Assembly: GCF_026723765.1 (NCBI RefSeq)
Contig: NZ_CP113524.1
Coordinates: 186,001 to 250,000 of the forward strand
Direction: 5' to 3'
Length of the DNA: 64,000 nt
From: Lacrimispora xylanolytica
GTDB lineage: Bacteria; Bacillota; Clostridia; Lachnospirales; Lachnospiraceae
Below the pieces are notes generated by a model. The model worked only from the letters and a program-made list of their open reading frames with translations, searched no databases and was not told the origin of the DNA. This document shows positions 58,306-64,000 of the stretch, in pieces (the first letter of the stretch is position 1; each line of letters starts with the position of its first letter). The position numbers were made by a program, and so were the translations under genes.

Positions 58306-59040
58306 GTGGATGAATTGACGATCAGTGAAGAGCAGCTAAAGCAGCTGGTGCTAAAAATCTTAAAGAGACTGGAAGAAGAGGAAAAAAGAGAAAAGAAACT
58401 CTTGTATATGGTCTGTACCTCAGCCTGGGATGAAAGATATTACAAATTTTTAGAAGAAATACAGAAAACAGGTGAATACCGTGTCTGCCCTGTCATTCCT
58501 GATGAATGGCAGGCGGAGGGACGGGAAGCCTGTTTTAGAGATTTTTCGTCCTGTGAAGGAGTACGGTATGTTTCTCAGGGGATTCCGGCAGATTTAGAAG
58601 AGGCAGTCACGGTTTTTCCGGTGGTTGCCACAGAGGTGGCGGTAAAGACCGCTCTGTGCATTCACGATACCTTTGAGACTACCTGGTTGGCAGCCTGTTT
58701 TCGGGCGGGAAGCCGGATCCTGTTTTTACAGTCCGGGCTTACTCCATTTTCAGGAAAGGAACAGCCAGCCTATCAGGAACAGATTTTATCTTATTACAGA
58801 AAGCTTTTAGAATATGGAATAGAAATCGGTTCCTGTAAAAGTCTTTCCCGGTCAGATTCCTTTAAGAGCGTTAATGAAAAGGAAAAGACCAGTAAATGTG
58901 AAACCCATGGGAAAAGGCTCATAACGGCATCCAATGTAGAAGAACATGCATCAGATGGAGTACTTCTTTTAAAAGAGGGGGACATCATTACAGATTTAGC
59001 AAAAGACAGGGCAAGGTTATTAAACATTGTCTTACAGTAA
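58306..59040 (+). CDS. Microcompartment-associated flavoprotein-like protein
   Basis: 244 residues from GTG 58306; the TTG at 58315 has better spacing from GAGG. The first about 28 residues (ISEEQLKQLVLKILKRLEEE) form an amphipathic helix of the encapsulation-peptide kind, suggesting cargo. The body resembles the flavoprotein-like proteins of glycyl radical microcompartment loci (FPVVATEVAVKTALCIHDTFET, LAACFRAGSRILF). The enzymatic role is unknown; binding of flavin or a coenzyme A-type cofactor is inference. Confidence 0.65.
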   Translation: MDELTISEEQLKQLVLKILKRLEEEEKREKKLLYMVCTSAWDERYYKFLEEIQKTGEYRVCPVIPDEWQAEGREACFRDFSSCEGVRYVSQGIPADLEEAVTVFPVVATEVAVKTALCIHDTFETTWLAACFRAGSRILFLQSGLTPFSGKEQPAYQEQILSYYRKLLEYGIEIGSCKSLSRSDSFKSVNEKEKTSKCETHGKRLITASNVEEHASDGVLLLKEGDIITDLAKDRARLLNIVLQ

Positions 59041-59062
59041 ACATAAGTTGTGAGGTGATTCA

Positions 59063-59770
59063 ATGAAACAGGCATTAGGATTGGTAGAAATCCAGGGATT
59101 GTCAACGGCAGTGCTGGTAGCAGATACCATGGTCAAAGCAGCCAATGTAACAATTCTGGAGATTGAAAACTCCAAAGGTCAAGGCTATATGACCGTTAAG
59201 GTTGCCGGAGATGTGGGAGCAGTCAATGCGGCTGTAAGCGCAGGAAAGCAGACAGGATTGGAAAACCAGAAGCTGGTGTCCTTTAAGGTCATTGCCCGGC
59301 CTGCAGATTCTGTGGAACAGATTTTTGGAGCTGCTAAAAACACAAAAACAGATGCGCCCATACAGCCGTCCGATTCTGCTCATGTGCAAACGCAGACAGA
59401 AAAGGAAGATGCGATAACAGGGAAGACAGTCGTAAAAGTAGCTATAAAAGAGACGGTAGAACCAGAAGTAGAAGAAAAATCAGAAGTTCAAATAGAAGTT
59501 AAACCAGAAGTTAAACCAAAAGCTGAATCAGCATTTAAAGCAGAAATTAAACCAGTAGTTGAACCCGCAGTTGAATCAGCAGTTCAACTAGAAGATAAAT
59601 TAGAAGAAAAACCAGCATTAGTGGAACAGGCAGCAGAAGAAAAATCAGCTCAGGAACCACAGGCTGGAGCTCAGTCTGAATTACAGACTGAACCGCAGGC
59701 GGGAAAAGAGAAATCTTCTGCAACCCCATCCGGAACGAAAAAAACGGCTGGACATAAAACAAAAAATTAA
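59063..59770 (+). CDS. BMC-H shell protein with a long acidic C-terminal extension
   Basis: 235 residues. Residues 1-90 are one BMC fold (ALGLVEIQGLSTAVLVADTM, GYMTVKVAGDVGAVNAAV, VIARPADSVEQIF). The remaining about 145 residues are low-complexity, rich in Glu, Lys, Pro, Val and Ala with irregular short repeats (VKPEVKPK, EIKPVVEPAVESAV), ending in a basic tail. A comparable extension exists on some GRM and PduK-type shell proteins, but here there is no Fe-S cysteine motif. It might face the cytosol and link or position compartments; this is inference. Confidence 0.88.
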   Translation: MKQALGLVEIQGLSTAVLVADTMVKAANVTILEIENSKGQGYMTVKVAGDVGAVNAAVSAGKQTGLENQKLVSFKVIARPADSVEQIFGAAKNTKTDAPIQPSDSAHVQTQTEKEDAITGKTVVKVAIKETVEPEVEEKSEVQIEVKPEVKPKAESAFKAEIKPVVEPAVESAVQLEDKLEEKPALVEQAAEEKSAQEPQAGAQSELQTEPQAGKEKSSATPSGTKKTAGHKTKN

Positions 59771-59839
59771 TCTCAGGATTTAGGCGGTACACAAAGTTCG
59801 TGGGGAATTTTTGTGGCCGGGAAAGGAAAGGGAACGTAA

Positions 59840-60103
59840 GTGAGACTGGCAAAGATTACAGGTACTGTTGTAGCGACCAGGAAAGATGAGACCTTAACGG
59901 GCTACAAGCTGATGATCGTTCGCAGGATTGATTCCCAAGGTAATTTCATAGATTCTGAAGAAGTGGCAGTAGATTATGTAGGGGCAGGAGTGGGCGAAAT
60001 CGTTTTAATTGGCCAGGGTTCTTCTGTCCGCGTAGATAAGAAGAAGCGGGAAGCTGTGATTGACATGGCGATTATTGGAATCGTTGATACCGTCGTAGGT
60101 TAA
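59840..60103 (+). CDS. Microcompartment vertex protein, BMC-P (EutN/CcmL family)
   Basis: 87-residue pentameric vertex protein from a GTG start: RLAKITGTVVATRKDETLTGYKLMIVR, AVDYVGAGVGEIVLIGQGSSVR, and the terminal MAIIGIVDTVV. It closes the shell's corners. It is the only BMC-P gene visible in the window. Confidence 0.93.
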   Translation: MRLAKITGTVVATRKDETLTGYKLMIVRRIDSQGNFIDSEEVAVDYVGAGVGEIVLIGQGSSVRVDKKKREAVIDMAIIGIVDTVVG

Positions 60104-60148
60104 AAGGCTCTCCTTATCAGCTTTAAAGGAAAGGAGGTAAGAATTCAT

Positions 60149-61462
60149 ATGATTAGCAGTATTTACTCCAGTGTAACGGCTGCGGTATCAGCAGCAAAGA
60201 CCGCATCCGCAAAATATGCAGAGTTGACTTTAAATGAGCGGCGTGAAGTCGTAGAAGCCGTAAGAGCGGCACTTCGTCCCATGGCAGGAGAACTGGCGGC
60301 ACTGACTGTGGCAGAGACCTGTATGGGAAATGAAGCGGATAAGACGGAGAAAATTCGTCTTGCCATAGAAAAAACTCCAGGTGTGGAGGATCTCATTTCA
60401 GAAATCAACACAGGGGATCACGGCATGACTCTATATGAGCTTGCTCCCGTAGGCGTTGTGTGTGCGGTTTTGCCCTCCACCAGCCCTTGCGCGACCCTCA
60501 TTAATAATACCATCGGTATGCTTGCAGCAGGAAACAGCGTGATACATTGCCCTCATCCCAGAGCACTGCGGGTATCCCAGCTGGTGACGGCGGTAATTAG
60601 CAATGCCGTATTCACCACCTGTAATATTCCGGATCTTGTGGTAACGCTCCATGAAAGTCTTATGGGATATACAAAAGAGATTATGAGTCACCCGGATGTA
60701 GACCTGGTGGTGTGCACCGGATGTGCGGACTCTCTGAATCAGGCAATGGCTTCCGGTAAACGGGTGATTGCAGCAGGACCGGCAAACCCGGTTGCGATTG
60801 TAGATGAGACGGCTGATATCAGGCAGGCAGCGTATGACATTGTCCGCGGTGCAGCCTTTGATCACAATTTAATGTGTACCTCCGAAAAGTGCATGATTGT
60901 GACAGAGCAGGCAGCAGACGCTTTTATTTATCAGCTTTTAAAGAACGGGGTCTATTATGTAAAGAGCGAGGAAGAGATTCAAAAGCTTCTTAAAGCTGCT
61001 GTAACAGAAGACTTAATGGTGAATAAAAAGCTGGAAGGAAAAAGTGCTGATAAGATACTTGCCAGCGCAGGAATTTCCTGTTCATCTCCTGTAAAGCTGA
61101 TTGTGGCAGAAACGGATAAGACCCATCCCTTTGTGACTCTTGAGCTTTTAATGCCCCTGGTCCCTCTGATTAAGGTTACTGATTTTGATGAAGCATTGGA
61201 GACGGCTCTTGAAGTGGAGCAGGGACTTAGGCACACAGCCACCATTCATTCCCAGTGTATTGGACATTTAAGCCGTGCAGCAAAAAAGATGCAGACCTCT
61301 GTATTTGTAAAAAACGGTCCGTCTTTACTGGGAGTTGGATTTGATCTGGAAGGGCACGCCAGTTTTACGGTTGCAACCACGACCGGAGAGGGAACTGCCA
61401 CTGCAAGGCATTTTACCCGGAGGAGAAGGTGTACACTGACCGACGGCTTCGCCCTCCGTTAA
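60149..61462 (+). CDS. CoA-acylating aldehyde dehydrogenase 1, without N-terminal targeting helix
   Basis: 437 residues, PduP/EutE family: oxidises the aldehyde with NAD+ and CoA to acyl-CoA. The catalytic Cys is Cys243 (DHNLMCTSEK); the nucleotide-binding LMGYTKEIMSHPDVDLVVCTG and the end EGTATARHFTRRRRCTL are typical. The strong AAAGGAGG site fixes the start, so the protein begins at the catalytic domain (ISSIYSSVTAAVSAAKTA) and lacks the encapsulation helix seen on the second copy at 63723. It may stay outside, or ride on a partner. Confidence 0.9.
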   Translation: MISSIYSSVTAAVSAAKTASAKYAELTLNERREVVEAVRAALRPMAGELAALTVAETCMGNEADKTEKIRLAIEKTPGVEDLISEINTGDHGMTLYELAPVGVVCAVLPSTSPCATLINNTIGMLAAGNSVIHCPHPRALRVSQLVTAVISNAVFTTCNIPDLVVTLHESLMGYTKEIMSHPDVDLVVCTGCADSLNQAMASGKRVIAAGPANPVAIVDETADIRQAAYDIVRGAAFDHNLMCTSEKCMIVTEQAADAFIYQLLKNGVYYVKSEEEIQKLLKAAVTEDLMVNKKLEGKSADKILASAGISCSSPVKLIVAETDKTHPFVTLELLMPLVPLIKVTDFDEALETALEVEQGLRHTATIHSQCIGHLSRAAKKMQTSVFVKNGPSLLGVGFDLEGHASFTVATTTGEGTATARHFTRRRRCTLTDGFALR

Positions 61463-61486
61463 TCATCGAGAAAGCAGGTTGAAGGA

Positions 61487-62671
61487 ATGTTTGAAAGGTG
61501 CGAGGATAGAACCTATTTGGTGACCTCTGAATCCGTTACAAAGGGGCATCCGGATAAAGTCTGTGACCAGATTGCAGATGGGATTTTAGATGCGTATTTG
61601 AAGGAAGACCCAGCATCCAGAGTGGCAGTAGAGGTCATGGCTTCTACGAACACCCTTATGCTGGCAGGAGAAGTCACCTCAACCGCCCGGATTGATGTGG
61701 TGGAAACCGCCAGGGAGGTTATCAGAGACATTGGATATGTGGAACCTGGAAAAGGGTTTGATGCAGATACCTGCATGATATTTACCAATATACATAATCA
61801 GTCTCCAGACATTTCCCTTGGTGTCACCAAAGGCAAAGAAGGGGAGAAGGAAGTGCTTGGCGGAGGAGACCAGGGTGTCATGTACGGCTATGCGGTCAAT
61901 GAGACAGAGAGCCTGATGCCTCTGCCCTGTTATCTGGCAAACCGTCTGGCAGAGCGGCTTGATTTTGTCAGAAAGACCCAGGGAGCATCTTTTTTATATC
62001 CGGATGGAAAGACCCAGGTTACAGTGCGCTACAACCAGGCAGGTGAACCTGTGGGAATTCACAGCATTGTTGTATCTGCCCAGCACAGCGAAGCAGTTAG
62101 CCGGGAGGTACTTCATGCATTCATCCGCTGTATGGTCATTGAGCCGTTGATAGATTCCGGCCTTATAACACCTGAGACAAGAATCCATATCAATCCTACG
62201 GGACGTTTTGTCATAGGAGGTCCGGCTGGGGATACGGGAGTCACCGGAAGAAAGATTATGGTGGATACCTATGGTACCATTGGAAAGCATGGCGGAGGTG
62301 CTTTTTCTGGCAAAGATCCTACGAAAGTAGACCGCTCGGCAGCCTATATGGCTCGCTATGTGGCAAAGAACATTGTTGCCTCAGGTCTGGCAGACAGATG
62401 TGAAGTAGCGCTTGCATATGTCATCGGAGGTATCGAGCCAGAGGCAATTACGGTCAACACCTTTGGAACCGGTACCATTTCCGATCATCAGATGGAAGCG
62501 CTTGTAAAAAATGTGTTCTCTTTTGGCGTCTCCGATTGCATTTCCAAATTAAAGCTTCTAAGGCCCCAATACCAAAAGACAGCCGCTTACGGGCATTTTG
62601 GAAGAACAAATCAGGGATTTTGCTGGGAAGAAACAGATAAGGCATGGATATTAAGACAGTTAGCATTTTAA
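61487..62671 (+). CDS. metK: S-adenosylmethionine synthetase inside the microcompartment operon
   Basis: Makes S-adenosylmethionine from methionine and ATP. 394 residues with intact motifs: TSESVTKGHPDKVCDQIADGILD, GGGDQGVMYGYAVNETE, GGGAFSGKDPTKVDRSAAY and IGGIEPEAITVNTFGTG. It lies 24 bases after aldehyde dehydrogenase 1 and 44 before a shell gene, same strand. It probably duplicates a housekeeping metK elsewhere and supplies SAM for the radical activase of this locus. No targeting helix is obvious at either end. Confidence 0.93.
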   Translation: MFERCEDRTYLVTSESVTKGHPDKVCDQIADGILDAYLKEDPASRVAVEVMASTNTLMLAGEVTSTARIDVVETAREVIRDIGYVEPGKGFDADTCMIFTNIHNQSPDISLGVTKGKEGEKEVLGGGDQGVMYGYAVNETESLMPLPCYLANRLAERLDFVRKTQGASFLYPDGKTQVTVRYNQAGEPVGIHSIVVSAQHSEAVSREVLHAFIRCMVIEPLIDSGLITPETRIHINPTGRFVIGGPAGDTGVTGRKIMVDTYGTIGKHGGGAFSGKDPTKVDRSAAYMARYVAKNIVASGLADRCEVALAYVIGGIEPEAITVNTFGTGTISDHQMEALVKNVFSFGVSDCISKLKLLRPQYQKTAAYGHFGRTNQGFCWEETDKAWILRQLAF

Positions 62672-62715
62672 TTTTAATAGATGGTTCGTATAACAAAAAA
62701 CAGGAGGTATAACAA

Positions 62716-62991
62716 ATGTCTAATGAAGCATTAGGAATGGTGGAAACAAAAGGTCTGGTAGGTGCAATTGAAGCTGCAGACGCAATGACGAAAGCAGCAA
62801 ATGTAACGATGATAGGATACGAGAAAATCGGTTCTGGTCTTGTAACAATTATGGTTCGCGGAGACGTAGGTGCTGTAAAAGCATCCGTAGACGCAGGTGC
62901 AGCGGCTGCGGCAAATGTAGGGGAAGTGGTATCCTGCCATGTCATTCCAAGACCTCATACAGATGTGGAGAAGATTTTGCCAAAATTATAA
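62716..62991 (+). CDS. Microcompartment shell protein, BMC-H (PduA-like) 2
   Basis: 91 residues, near-duplicate of the BMC-H at 57985 ([55 protein letters not shown]). The main differences are around the mid-helix ([10 protein letters not shown] against [10 protein letters not shown]) and TH/CH near the C-terminus. Probably a major facet hexamer. AGGAGG ribosome site. Confidence 0.95.
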   Translation: MSNEALGMVETKGLVGAIEAADAMTKAANVTMIGYEKIGSGLVTIMVRGDVGAVKASVDAGAAAAANVGEVVSCHVIPRPHTDVEKILPKL

Positions 62992-63028
62992 TAAGGAGTA
63001 AAAACCAGTTCAAAAGGAAAAGGGAATC

Positions 63029-63670
63029 ATGGATAAAGAAGAATTAATCAAGCTTGTTACCAGGCGGGTAATGGAGAAAATGAAAGATTATGACATACAT
63101 AAAGTTCCCATTGGGGTATCGAACCGGCATGTCCATGTATCCAGACAGGATTTAGACATACTTTACGGAAAGGATTATGAACTGACCAGGAAAAGCGACT
63201 TAAAACAGCCGGGACAGTTTGCAGGCAATGAGACAGTAACAATACGAGGCCCTAAGGGAGAATTTGAACGGGTACGGATTCTTGGACCAGTGAGAAAACA
63301 AAGTCAGGTCGAAGTATCAAAGACCGACAGCTTCCGTCTTGGAATCCGTCCTCTCATAAAGGAATCCGGAGACTTAACAGGAACCCCGGGACTGGATTTA
63401 ATCGGTCCCAAAGGCATTGTTTCTCTTTCGAATGGTGCGATTGTTGCTTTACGCCATATCCATATGACGCCTGCACAGGCAGATGCTCTGGGGCTGAAGG
63501 ACAAAGATATGGTAGAAGTAGAGACATTTGGCGAAAGACGGGGTGTATTTGGAGATGTTCTGGTTCGTGTATCGGATCAGTTTGCATTGGAAATGCACGT
63601 AGACGTTGATGAAGCCAATGCCTTTTCATTAAGCAACGGTGATCATGTAATCATTAGAAAAGAACGGTAA
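63029..63670 (+). CDS. pduL: Phosphate propanoyltransferase PduL
   Basis: Converts propionyl-CoA (or acetyl-CoA) and phosphate to acyl phosphate, recycling CoA inside the compartment. 213 residues. The N-terminal helix DKEELIKLVTRRVMEKMKD is an encapsulation-type peptide. Zinc-binding histidines appear in GVSNRHVHVSRQD and LRHIHMTPAQAD, the two PduL repeats. ATG start; it lies 37 bases after BMC-H 2. Confidence 0.94.
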   Translation: MDKEELIKLVTRRVMEKMKDYDIHKVPIGVSNRHVHVSRQDLDILYGKDYELTRKSDLKQPGQFAGNETVTIRGPKGEFERVRILGPVRKQSQVEVSKTDSFRLGIRPLIKESGDLTGTPGLDLIGPKGIVSLSNGAIVALRHIHMTPAQADALGLKDKDMVEVETFGERRGVFGDVLVRVSDQFALEMHVDVDEANAFSLSNGDHVIIRKER

Positions 63671-63722
63671 GGATTTCTAAAACAGATTCACAATAAGGGA
63701 AAGAAGGTAGAGACACTTGGAT

Positions 63723-64000
63723 ATGGATTTAAAAGCAATTGAACAAATGGTAGAACAGGTTTTACGTGAGATTCAGTCAGAGCAGATGATAAATGTAACA
63801 GAGCAAAGAAAAGAAGGATACGGTCTTTTCTCAACAATAGAGGAAGCGATAGAAGCTTCTGAAAAGGCACAGAAAAAACTTCTTTATACCGGCATGGCTG
63901 ACCGCCAGAAATATGTGGATGTGATCCGAAAAACGGTCCTAAACAAAGAAAACTTAGAGCTGATCTCAAGACTGGCAGTGGAAGAGACAGAGATAGGCTG
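63723..64000 (+). CDS. CoA-acylating aldehyde dehydrogenase 2, 3' end cut by window edge
   Basis: The first 92 codons of a second PduP-type enzyme. An encapsulation helix (DLKAIEQMVEQVLREIQ) and linker precede the catalytic start YGLFSTIEEAIEASEKAQKKL. Unlike aldehyde dehydrogenase 1 it is clearly built as lumen cargo. It starts at ATG 63723 and continues past the right edge. Confidence 0.85.
   Translation, partial: MDLKAIEQMVEQVLREIQSEQMINVTEQRKEGYGLFSTIEEAIEASEKAQKKLLYTGMADRQKYVDVIRKTVLNKENLELISRLAVEETEIG

Noticed and set aside
59460-59680. Short-unit tandem repeat array in the shell protein tail as a CRISPR-like or VNTR element
   Set aside because: Units vary in length and sequence and stay in frame. 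This is protein low complexity, not a DNA repeat array.

Overview
The window reads as a low-to-mid GC, strictly anaerobic, probably spore-forming Firmicute of the Lachnospiraceae type (Clostridium cluster XIVa; a Lacrimispora-like genome is my guess). The grounds are an anaerobic Ni-CO dehydrogenase, a B12-independent glycyl radical diol dehydratase, GlpP-type antitermination, a cobalamin riboswitch ahead of cbiMN, strong AGGAGG ribosome sites and short intergenic gaps. No rRNA, tRNA, CRISPR array or intact transposon was found.

Layout. 1-5.3 kb: end of dihydroorotase, a tail-anchored unknown protein and a polar amino-acid ABC importer. 5.3-7.6 kb: an AT-rich patch with a decayed superoxide dismutase on the minus strand and a secreted multidomain protein. 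7.7-20.2 kb: a lipoprotein, two ABC-F ATPases, a split cobalt ECF transporter (cbiQO, then promoter and cobalamin riboswitch, then cbiMN), exonuclease III, a debranching-enzyme homologue whose catalytic residues are all replaced, a methyltransferase and two GNAT acetyltransferases.

20.4-30.7 kb (minus): one tightly coupled run of about 14 genes. It encodes a near-complete CMP-legionaminic acid pathway (legB, legC, ptmE, legH, legI, legG, legF), a Maf-type glycosyltransferase, four paralogous leaderless mini-proteins with one transthyretin-like fold each, and two other small proteins. A sigma-K-like promoter sits at its head. I read it as a candidate sporulation-time protein glycosylation system, and it is the least described locus here.

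31-43.7 kb: an HD-domain protein; a CO dehydrogenase operon (Rrf2 regulator, cooS, cooF, FAD/NAD oxidoreductase); luxS; an Xre regulator; an iron-siderophore ABC transporter behind a perfect inverted repeat; and a Ca2+-type P-ATPase. 43.7-50.3 kb: a glycerol regulon (glpK, glpA-like dehydrogenase, partner flavoprotein, DUF1667 protein, glpP) in which the glpK and glpA leaders share a 26-nt motif running into a terminator, the expected target of the GlpP antiterminator encoded downstream. 50.5-53.2 kb: acetate kinase, a membrane protein and a HbpS/PduO-C protein.

53.3-64 kb: a glycyl-radical bacterial microcompartment locus that runs off the right edge: diol dehydratase, activase, shell proteins (BMC-T, three BMC-H, BMC-P), a flavoprotein-like protein, two CoA-acylating aldehyde dehydrogenases, PduL and an embedded S-adenosylmethionine synthetase. 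Together they would convert a diol (1,2-propanediol or glycerol) to the aldehyde, acyl-CoA and acyl phosphate, with acetate kinase a possible ATP-yielding last step.
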